In this document: positions 1 to 4,024 of the stretch, in pieces
How the letters are laid out: each line of letters begins with the position of its first letter
Position numbering within the stretch: the stretch's first letter is position 1
NCBI GenBank assembly: GCA_023436945.1
Contig: JAEZHG010000234.1
Location: 1-6,183 of the forward strand
Length of the DNA: 6,183 nt
Direction: 5' to 3'
Origin: Pseudomonadota bacterium
GTDB lineage: Bacteria; Pseudomonadota; Alphaproteobacteria; Caulobacterales; Caulobacteraceae
Position numbers and translations under genes: made by a program
Notes under the pieces: generated by a model
The model's database searches: none
Told to the model about the DNA's origin: nothing
What the model saw: only the letters and a program-made list of their open reading frames with translations

Positions 1-18
1 AAACAGAAGAGATGCGGC

Positions 19-24
19 TATATA
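19..24 (+). promoter_or_regulatory. possible -10 element of the tRNA promoter
   Basis: TATATA lies inside GGCTATATAGGC, which resembles -10 regions of strong stable-RNA promoters. The matching -35 would fall before base 1, so it cannot be tested here. If used, transcription would start near base 31 and the tRNA would carry a 5' leader of about 75 nt for RNase P to remove. This is inference from a single element. Confidence 0.25.
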
Positions 25-59
25 GGCACCGTCCTCGCGCAGAACTTCTCTGCACGAGA

Positions 60-93
60 CGCCTTCGACAGGCGCTCCTGTTTTCGAACAGGA
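60..93 (+). repeat. two adjacent small hairpins in the tRNA 5' leader
   Basis: CGCC (60-63) pairs with GGCG (71-74) around the loop TTCGACA. Immediately after it, TCCTGTT (76-82) pairs with AACAGGA (87-93) around a TTCG tetraloop, giving 7 bp. No T-run follows the second hairpin, so it is not an intrinsic terminator for an upstream gene. The likely setting is the leader of the precursor tRNA. No credible protein-coding end is seen in bases 1-104. Confidence 0.4.
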
Positions 94-104
94 CTGTGTA
101 CGGC

Positions 105-181
105 GGTTGGGTAGCTCAGATGGTTAGAGCGGTGGATTCATAACCCACAGGTCGGCGGTTCGATCCCGCCTCCAACCACCA
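105..181 (+). tRNA. tRNA-Met (anticodon CAT), elongator type
   Basis: A full cloverleaf folds. The acceptor stem GGTTGGG (105-111) pairs with TCCAACC (171-177). The D stem is GCTC/GAGC (114-117/127-130). The anticodon arm spans 132-148 with loop TTCATAA and anticodon CAT at 139-141. The T stem GGCGG/CCGCC (154-158/166-170) encloses TTCGATC. The discriminator is A178 and CCA is encoded at 179-181. The paired first base (G1-C72) and the lack of three consecutive G-C pairs in the anticodon stem argue against initiator tRNA-fMet. A U-A pair at 4-69 is like elongator tRNA-Met and unlike the C4-G69 typical of lysidine-modified tRNA-Ile(CAT). That last distinction rests on E. coli rules, so Ile2 is not fully excluded. 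One oddity is A136 opposite C144 at the loop end of the anticodon stem (positions 31-39), which is not a Watson-Crick pair. Confidence 0.95.
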
Positions 182-206
182 ACACATTTTCCTCTCGAAG
201 GAAGAC

Positions 207-227
207 AGGCCCGCAAGGGCCTTTTTC
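207..227 (+). terminator. intrinsic terminator after tRNA-Met
   Basis: AGGCCC (207-212) and GGGCCT (217-222) form a 6-bp, mostly G-C stem closed by a GCAA tetraloop. A run of five T (222-226) follows, and after one C there are three more. It begins about 25 bases after the encoded CCA, the right place to end the tRNA transcript. Confidence 0.85.
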
Positions 228-272
228 TTTGCTCGTATTCCGGCAATGCAATCCAGACCCTCGCCAGACACT

Positions 273-298
273 AAAAAGCCCGCCGTGCGGCGGGCTTT
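273..298 (-). terminator. intrinsic terminator of mntP
   Basis: Bases 275-284 and 289-298 form a perfect 10-bp stem with a four-base loop (285-288). The strand bias is clear. Read leftward, the stem ends in CTTTTTAG, whereas read rightward it is followed by GGTGG. It therefore terminates leftward transcription, starting 10 bases beyond the mntP stop codon. It also separates the mntP transcript from the tRNA unit. Confidence 0.85.
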
Positions 299-307
299 GG
301 TGGTTTC

Positions 308-895
308 CTAGACCGGCAGATAGCCGAGGTGCTCCAGCAGGATTTTGGTGCCGAGGATAAGCAGGGCAAAACCACCCAGCAGTTCTGCGATGCGGCCCAG
401 TTTGGTGCCAACCATCTTGCCGATCAGCAGGCCCAGCGTGGCCAGTACGAAGGTGGAGAAACCGATAGCGGCGGCGATCAGCCAGATGTTCTCGCCCAAG
501 AAGGCCAGACCCACGCCCACAGCGCCCGCGTCGATAGAGGTGCCGATGGCTGTGGCGATAACGGCGATCACGCCGGCCTTTTTGGCGGTGGTGGCCACAG
601 AGGCATCTTCGGCTTCGTCCTCGTCGCGCTTGATGGCTTCCCAGATCATCTTGGCACCCACGGCACCCAGAAGACCGAAGGCGATCCAGTGGTCGATGGA
701 TTCCACAAGTCCAGCAGCAATCACGCCAAGGCCAAAGCCGATCAGCGGGGTAATGGCTTCAACCACGCCGAAGACCACGCCCATCTTGACCGACTGGACG
801 ACATTGGGCCGCTGCTGTGCGCCCTTGGCGATAGCCGCAGCAAAGGCATCAGCAGACATGCTGAGTGACAGGATCAGGATAGCAAGCGGTGACAT
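308..895 (-). CDS. mntP: manganese efflux pump MntP
   Basis: MntP exports Mn2+ from the cytoplasm and protects against manganese toxicity. The 195-residue product has the family's usual length and about six hydrophobic helices (roughly 4-24, 36-60, 68-86, 107-127, 130-150, 170-188). Family signatures are MSADAFAAAIAKG near the N terminus (Asp16), FGVVEAITP in helix 2 (Glu46) and GTSIDAGAVGVGLAFL in helix 4 (Asp122). These acidic membrane residues are the likely metal-handling sites. An acidic loop (about 90-100, KRDEDEAED) precedes helix 4. I chose the ATG at 895-893 because the protein then opens with MSPLAILILSLSMSADAF, like its relatives. A GTG at 931-929 would add 12 unlikely residues and lies inside a leader hairpin, and a GTG at 901-899 is also in frame. 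No Shine-Dalgarno precedes any of them at normal spacing. An Mn riboswitch sits directly upstream, which independently supports the assignment. Confidence 0.95.
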   Translation of the reverse strand: MSPLAILILSLSMSADAFAAAIAKGAQQRPNVVQSVKMGVVFGVVEAITPLIGFGLGVIAAGLVESIDHWIAFGLLGAVGAKMIWEAIKRDEDEAEDASVATTAKKAGVIAVIATAIGTSIDAGAVGVGLAFLGENIWLIAAAIGFSTFVLATLGLLIGKMVGTKLGRIAELLGGFALLILGTKILLEHLGYLPV

Positions 896-920
896 AAACA
901 CATTGGGGCCGGACGCGTGA

Positions 921-966
921 CAGCACTCCACGGGTGCAGGCCGGCTCGGCCCCCGCGGATGTGCTG
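921..966 (-). promoter_or_regulatory. expression-platform hairpin competing with riboswitch P1
   Basis: On the mntP strand, CAGCAC (966-961) pairs with GTGCTG (926-921). After a single bulged A960, TCCGCGGG (959-952) pairs with CCCGTGGA (934-927), with one G-U. An inner GGCCG/CGGCC stem (951-947/943-939) closes an AGC loop, leaving TGCA bulged, for about 19 bp in total. The left arm reuses 963-966, which also belong to riboswitch helix P1, so the two structures cannot fully coexist. No T-run follows the right arm, so it is not an intrinsic terminator. The only GGAG before mntP (929-926) is buried in the right arm, 30 bases from the chosen ATG. The pairing is read directly. Its role as an off-state, through ribosome access or Rho, is inference. 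Confidence 0.6.
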
Positions 967-1066
967 GTCTCGCTAGGCGGTGAAAACCGCTGGTCGCGCC
1001 ATGCCTTTCGGCAAGTGTGTTGACGCGAACCCGACTGAGAGACGTCGGCAGCTACTCCCCAACGGC
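963..1066 (-). promoter_or_regulatory. yybP-ykoY manganese riboswitch aptamer
   Basis: This RNA element binds Mn2+ and in other bacteria switches on manganese export genes. The conserved parts appear in order on the leftward strand: GGGGAGTAGC (1060-1051), a P2 hairpin CCGAC/GTCGG (1048-1044/1035-1031), the conserved GTCAACACACTT stretch (1024-1013), a helix TCGCG/CGCGA (1028-1024/998-994) enclosing TGCC-GAAA-GGCA (1013-1002), a further small hairpin (989-976), and the diagnostic GCGAGACC (973-966). P1 can form from GTTGG (1063-1059) and CCAGC (967-963), 5 bp with one G-U. It sits 68 bases before mntP, the standard genetic context. The assignment rests on the two conserved loop strands and the gene downstream, and I have not run a covariance-model search. 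Confidence 0.92.
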
Positions 1067-1070
1067 GGGT

Positions 1071-1099
1071 TCTCTAGACGCTATGCCTTGATGGATCAA
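1071..1099 (-). promoter_or_regulatory. probable mntP promoter
   Basis: On the leftward strand TTGATC (1099-1094, four of six matches to the -35 consensus) is followed, after exactly 17 bases, by TAGAGA (1076-1071, three of six matches to the -10). The predicted start lies around 1064-1066, just where the riboswitch P1 strand begins. That positional fit is the main support, since the -10 itself is weak. Confidence 0.45.
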
Positions 1100-1105
1100 G
1101 GGCAT
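1083..1105. repeat. inverted repeat over the mntP -35, operator-like
   Basis: CCTTGAT (1086-1092) and ATCAAGG (1095-1101) are perfect 7-base inverted arms around GG. The symmetry extends to ATGCC and GGCAT at the outer ends if one extra G on the right is allowed. The repeat covers the proposed mntP -35 box and lies in the region shared with rlmN. Size and position fit a binding site for a dimeric regulator. It does not match a Fur/Mur box that I can recognise, so no regulator is named. Confidence 0.4.
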
Positions 1106-1175
1106 CAGACGACTGGCGTAGGCGACAAGACGTCCTATCTGTGATAAACGCCCGCCCTTATCCCCCTTACGCCGT

Positions 1176-1179
1176 AGGA
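1176..1179 (+). promoter_or_regulatory. weak ribosome binding site of rlmN
   Basis: AGGA is the only Shine-Dalgarno-like sequence before rlmN. It lies 10 bases before the GTG at 1190 and 4 bases before an in-frame TTG at 1184, so spacing does not settle the start. GTG is preferred because it is the stronger codon and gives MSITLDLSR, the form remembered for Caulobacteraceae relatives. Confidence 0.4.
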
Positions 1180-1189
1180 TTTTTTGGCC

Positions 1190-2359
1190 GTGAGCATCAC
1201 GCTGGACCTCTCGCGCACCGTCGCTTCGAAAGCCCCCGTCAACCTTTCCGGTCTGACGCGCGAGGGCCTGCGTCAGGCGCTGATCGACGCCGGTATCTGC
1301 CCGCCGGAGAAGGCCAAGATGCGCGCCACGCAGGCTTGGCGCTGGATCCATCACTACGGTGTCACCGACTTCGCCCAGATGAGCGACATCGCCAAGGAAA
1401 CCCGCGCCGCCATGGCCGAGGCCTTTGTGCTGGATCGCCCCGAGGTGGTCGAGCGTCTGGTCTCCAAGGACGGCACCCGCAAGTGGCTGATCCGCATGGG
1501 GCCGGGCATCGAGGTGGAAACCGTCTATATCCCTGACGTGGGCCGTGCGGGCGCGCTTTGCGTGTCCTCGCAGGTCGGCTGCACGCTCAACTGCTCCTTC
1601 TGCCACACCGGCACGCAAAAGCTGGTGCGTAACCTGACCGCTGCCGAGATCGTGGCTCAGGTCCAGGTGGCCCGTGACGACCTTGAAGAGTGGCCGTCGC
1701 CGAAGGAAGACCGCCGCCTGTCCAACATCGTCTTCATGGGTATGGGCGAGCCGCTCTATAACCTCGACAATGTCTCGGACGCGATCGACATCATCTCGGA
1801 CGGCGAAGGCATTGCCATCTCGCGTCGTCGCATCACGGTTTCGACCTCGGGCGTGGTGCCGAAGATTCCGGAACTGGGCGAGCGTACCGGCACCATGCTG
1901 GCCATCAGCCTGCACGCCACCAACGACCCGCTGCGAGACGTTCTGGTGCCGCTGAACAAGAAATACCCGCTGGTCCAACTGATGGATGCTATCCGCGCCT
2001 ATCCGGGTCTGGGTAACTCCAAGCGCGTCACGTTCGAATATGTGATGATCAAGGACGTGAACGACAGCGCCGATGAAGCGCGCGCGCTGGTTAAACTCAT
2101 TCAAGGCATTCCGGCCAAGATCAACCTGATCCCGTTCAACCCGTGGCCGGGCACGGACTATGTCTGCTCGGACTGGAAGGCGATCGAGACCTTTGCGGCC
2201 ATTCTGAACCGCGCGGGCTATGCCTCGCCGATCCGCACCCCGCGTGGCCGCGACATCCTCGCCGCCTGCGGTCAGCTGAAGTCGGAATCCGAGAAAAAGC
2301 GCGCCAGCGCCCTTCGTGCCGAGCAGCAGGCGCAATCTGAGGCTTCCGACGCGGCCTAA
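1190..2359 (+). CDS. rlmN: dual-specificity RNA methyltransferase RlmN (23S rRNA A2503 / tRNA A37, C2)
   Basis: RlmN is a cytoplasmic radical-SAM enzyme that methylates C2 of adenine 2503 in 23S rRNA, and in E. coli also A37 of some tRNAs. With the GTG start the protein has 389 residues, a normal family length. An N-terminal domain (about 1-95) contains the [10 protein letters not shown] segment and precedes the radical-SAM core. The core carries the 4Fe-4S motif CX3CX2C at Cys131, Cys135 and Cys138 ([12 protein letters not shown]), the SAM-binding motif GMGEPLYN (about 184-191) and a conserved ISLHA strand. The two catalytic cysteines are in place: Cys124, seven residues before the cluster as in E. 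coli, and Cys360 in AACGQL, the residue that carries the methyl group. The lysine-rich, alanine-rich tail after about 365 is lineage-specific. An alternative TTG start at 1184 would add two residues. The gene is divergent from mntP, and I see no convincing promoter of its own in 1100-1183. The gene appears intact. Confidence 0.97.
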   Translation: MSITLDLSRTVASKAPVNLSGLTREGLRQALIDAGICPPEKAKMRATQAWRWIHHYGVTDFAQMSDIAKETRAAMAEAFVLDRPEVVERLVSKDGTRKWLIRMGPGIEVETVYIPDVGRAGALCVSSQVGCTLNCSFCHTGTQKLVRNLTAAEIVAQVQVARDDLEEWPSPKEDRRLSNIVFMGMGEPLYNLDNVSDAIDIISDGEGIAISRRRITVSTSGVVPKIPELGERTGTMLAISLHATNDPLRDVLVPLNKKYPLVQLMDAIRAYPGLGNSKRVTFEYVMIKDVNDSADEARALVKLIQGIPAKINLIPFNPWPGTDYVCSDWKAIETFAAILNRAGYASPIRTPRGRDILAACGQLKSESEKKRASALRAEQQAQSEASDAA

Positions 2360-2377
2360 GCTCGCGCGTAGCGAAAA

Positions 2378-2447
2378 AGCCTGATCAACCATCCTGCCAC
2401 GCCGCCTGGTATTGCCAGTAGTGGCGTGAATGGCAGGTGTTCAGGCT
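2378..2447. repeat. long imperfect hairpin downstream of rlmN
   Basis: Nested inverted arms are AGCCTGA/TCAGGCT (2378-2384/2441-2447), CCTGCCA/TGGCAGG (2393-2399/2431-2437), an overlapping CACGCC/GGCGTG option (2398-2403/2423-2428) and CTGG/CCAG (2406-2409/2415-2418). Read rightward, it starts 18 bases after the rlmN stop but is not followed by T residues. Read leftward, the outer arm runs into TCAGGCTTTTTCGC, so the T-run favours termination of leftward transcription. No recognised leftward gene lies there. At about 70 bases it is long for an intrinsic terminator. Confidence 0.5.
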
Positions 2448-2498
2448 CAATGATCGCGCCGTCCATTACGCTCTTGCTCCGGACAATCTGACCAACAC

Positions 2499-2518
2499 CC
2501 TGAACGGTTTTGTTCAGG
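2499..2518. repeat. 7-bp hairpin CCTGAAC/GTTCAGG
   Basis: CCTGAAC (2499-2505) and GTTCAGG (2512-2518) are perfect complements around GGTTTT. The right arm, as TGTTCAGG, also occurs at 2438-2445 inside the longer upstream hairpin, so the left arm could pair with either copy. No T-run follows. It is a structure without an assigned role. Confidence 0.4.
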
Positions 2519-2665
2519 AGGTCTGTCCTGTCGCCAAGCCTATCCGCAAGGCCAGCGCCGAGGTGGCCGCGATGCGGACACAAAAAACAGACGACTGACA
2601 TTTCGCGCCAAAACAGTAGGCGTAAGGATCGGTTTCAACTTTTGACCGAATGTGAAGAAGAAGCG

Positions 2666-2697
2666 GCCTTGCCCAAATCGGTAACTACGGGCAAGCC
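2666..2697. repeat. inverted repeat CTTGCCC/GGGCAAG before the DUF350 gene
   Basis: CTTGCCC (2668-2674) and GGGCAAG (2689-2695) pair perfectly across a 14-base loop, with flanking GG and CC able to extend the stem past one bulged C. It ends about 50 bases before the DUF350 start codon. It could be an operator or an mRNA-leader hairpin. The sequence alone does not decide between them. Confidence 0.35.
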
Positions 2698-2745
2698 ATC
2701 CTGATCACACACCGGTCTCGCGGCTGAGGGTAAACGCGCTACACC

Positions 2746-3189
2746 ATGCAAACGTCCGATATCACAGGCGTACTTTCCAGCCCGGAGGTTCAGGCCTTCG
2801 CGAACGGCTTCCCTGTGATGATGTTGCATCTGCTGGTGACGTTCGGCCTGTTGGGTGTGGCGGCGACGGTCTATGCGCTGCTGACGCCATGGCGTGAAAT
2901 CCGCCTGATCCGTCAGGGTAACTCTGCAGCAGCTATCGGTTTTGCAGCGGTTTTGATCAGTCTAGCGATCCCGCTGGCGGTTTCGCTTTCGGTCTCCACT
3001 TCAATCCGCGACATCGCCATCTGGGGTGTGGCGACGGTCGTGGTGCAGTTGCTGGTGTTCCGTGTGGTGGACCTGCTGCTGACCGGCTTGCCGCAACGTA
3101 TCGAGCGTGGCGAGATTTCTGCGGCTGTGGTGCTGGCGGGAGCCAAACTGGCTACGGCCCTGATTGTAGCCTCCGCGCTGACGGGTTGA
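2746..3189 (+). CDS. DUF350 family inner-membrane protein
   Basis: The 147-residue product matches the DUF350 (YjfL-like) family of small integral membrane proteins, whose biochemical function is not established. Four hydrophobic helices are visible at about 21-46, 60-82, 88-113 and 124-146, forming two similar helix pairs. Family features are GNSAAAIGFA (58-67) opening helix 2, IPL (75-77) in its middle, the link SIRDIAIWGV (86-95), QLL (101-103) in helix 3, and the amphipathic RIERGEISAAV (118-128) leading into helix 4. The ATG is the first start in the open frame, but its ribosome site is poor: GAGGG at 2726-2730 is 15 bases away. The protease gene follows 10 bases after the stop, so the two are almost certainly cotranscribed. 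I could not identify a complete promoter in the preceding gap. Confidence 0.88.
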   Translation: MQTSDITGVLSSPEVQAFANGFPVMMLHLLVTFGLLGVAATVYALLTPWREIRLIRQGNSAAAIGFAAVLISLAIPLAVSLSVSTSIRDIAIWGVATVVVQLLVFRVVDLLLTGLPQRIERGEISAAVVLAGAKLATALIVASALTG

Positions 3190-3192
3190 GGG
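3188..3192 (+). promoter_or_regulatory. ribosome binding site of the protease gene
   Basis: GAGGG begins within the TGA stop of the DUF350 gene and ends 7 bases before the ATG at 3200. It is the best Shine-Dalgarno in the window. Its overlap with the upstream stop suggests translational coupling of the two genes. Confidence 0.6.
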
Positions 3193-3199
3193 CGGCGCG

Positions 3200-4021
3200 A
3201 TGCGTCTGCCGCTTCCTGACTGGGTTATCTACGCCGCCGTCATCGGCGTTATTCTCTTTGCATCGCTGAACCGTGGGGAGCGCGCCGATGCGCCCATGGA
3301 AAGCGACGACACCTATCAGGGCGAACTGCTCGGTCCGATCACGCCCTTCGACCCGACTGTAGTTGTCGATCCACCGGATGGCGAGTTCCAGCCCCAGATG
3401 GGTACGGCATTCTCAATCGCGGACGAGGGCCGCTGGGTCACCGCGCGCCATGTCGTAGAGGGGTGCCGTCAGCCTGCACTGGTCATCGACAAGAACCGCG
3501 CATTGGCTGCCGATGTGCGTTTGGCCGCACGGGCCGATGTGGCGCTGTTGCTTACAGATGGTGGGCCAGCGGGTTTGCCACTGGCCGCCAGCGAGGCGAT
3601 CTATAAGGGCCAGCGCGCCTTCCATCCGGGCTATCCACAGGGCAAGCCGGGGGCAGTCGCTTCGCGCCTGATCGGTCGCGAGACGCTGCGTATCAAGGGG
3701 CGTGGCGGTTATCAGGAACCTGTGCTGGCATGGGCCGAGGCTGGCCGCACGAGGGGGCTACAGGGCAGTTTGTCGGGGTTGTCCGGTGCGCCGGTTCTGG
3801 ACCGTCGCGGGCGGGTGCTGGGTGTCACCATCGCCGAAGCCCCGCGTCGGGGCCGTATCTATACGACTGCGCCGGATAGTTTTGTGGCCGCCATCGGCGA
3901 CGAACAAACCCATCCGGGGCAGGCGCTGGGCCAGTCGGTGACGACGCGCAACTATGGCACCGTCTCCGACCAGCTGAGACGTGACCTGCGCGTGGCGCAG
4001 GTCATCTGTCTGGCGGTTTAA
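3200..4021 (+). CDS. membrane-anchored trypsin-like serine protease
   Basis: The 273-residue protein has a short N-terminal hydrophobic segment (about 8-23, WVIYAAVIGVILFASL) that reads as an uncleaved signal anchor. An acidic, proline-containing linker (about 25-65) and a chymotrypsin-fold protease domain follow, so the catalytic part should face the periplasm. The triad is visible: His84 in WVTARHVVEGC, Asp113 in RADVALLLTD and Ser195 in GLSGAPVLD (the GxSGxPV serine motif). No PDZ domain follows, so it is not a standard DegP/HtrA protein, and it is shorter than those. Only two cysteines occur, Cys89 next to the catalytic His loop and Cys270 four residues from the end, which could form a disulfide. 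It is the second gene of the DUF350 operon, with a good ribosome site that may couple the two. Substrate and exact family name are not known to me. The protease assignment itself is secure by motif. Confidence 0.87.
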   Translation: MRLPLPDWVIYAAVIGVILFASLNRGERADAPMESDDTYQGELLGPITPFDPTVVVDPPDGEFQPQMGTAFSIADEGRWVTARHVVEGCRQPALVIDKNRALAADVRLAARADVALLLTDGGPAGLPLAASEAIYKGQRAFHPGYPQGKPGAVASRLIGRETLRIKGRGGYQEPVLAWAEAGRTRGLQGSLSGLSGAPVLDRRGRVLGVTIAEAPRRGRIYTTAPDSFVAAIGDEQTHPGQALGQSVTTRNYGTVSDQLRRDLRVAQVICLAV

Positions 4022-4024
4022 ACC

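Larger units (their letters stand above)
2360..2745. other. 386-base gap between rlmN and the DUF350 operon
   Basis: This stretch holds no gene I can defend. Its base composition is more even than its neighbours, and it carries three inverted repeats listed separately. Two open frames run opposite each other with codons in register. One runs leftward (2601-2356, 81 codons, ATG start, no ribosome site, about 60% G/C at third positions). The other runs rightward from after TAG at 2419-2421 to TGA at 2596-2598 (58 codons, about 67% G/C at third positions, first possible start GTG 2437). Neither shows the strong third-position G/C bias of rlmN, and I recognise neither protein. A perfect AGGAGG at 2516-2521 has no start codon at usable distance downstream. 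A -35-like TTGACC at 2642-2647 has no -10 partner. It may be a gene remnant, a small RNA locus or leader sequence. Confidence 0.5.

Noticed and set aside
76..93. Hairpin with TTCG loop as a terminator of an upstream gene
   Set aside because: No T-run follows on either strand, and no coding sequence is evident in bases 1-75.
329..920. Two plus-strand open frames opposite mntP
   Set aside because: They lie antisense to a confidently identified membrane protein gene, the translations have no domain features, and one runs into the riboswitch hairpin region.
1100..1183. rlmN promoter
   Set aside because: TATCTG (1136-1141) and TGATAA (1142-1147) look like weak -10 boxes, but nothing close to TTGACA lies 16-18 bases before either. 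The GATAA/TTATC dyad (1143-1147/1159-1163) is too short to claim.
1052..2392. 446-codon open frame on the minus strand opposite rlmN
   Set aside because: It is an antisense shadow of a strongly conserved gene with G/C-rich third positions. The product has biased composition (rich in Arg, His, Asp, Gly) with no recognisable domain, and it would overlap both the riboswitch and rlmN completely.
2642..2670. Promoter starting with TTGACC upstream of the DUF350 gene
   Set aside because: The -35 match is good, but the bases at -10 spacing (CGGCCTTG) are G/C-rich and not a -10.
2510..2704. 64-codon plus-strand frame with a TTG start
   Set aside because: Arg- and Ser-rich translation without features, no ribosome site before the TTG, and the nearby AGGAGG lies inside the frame after the start.
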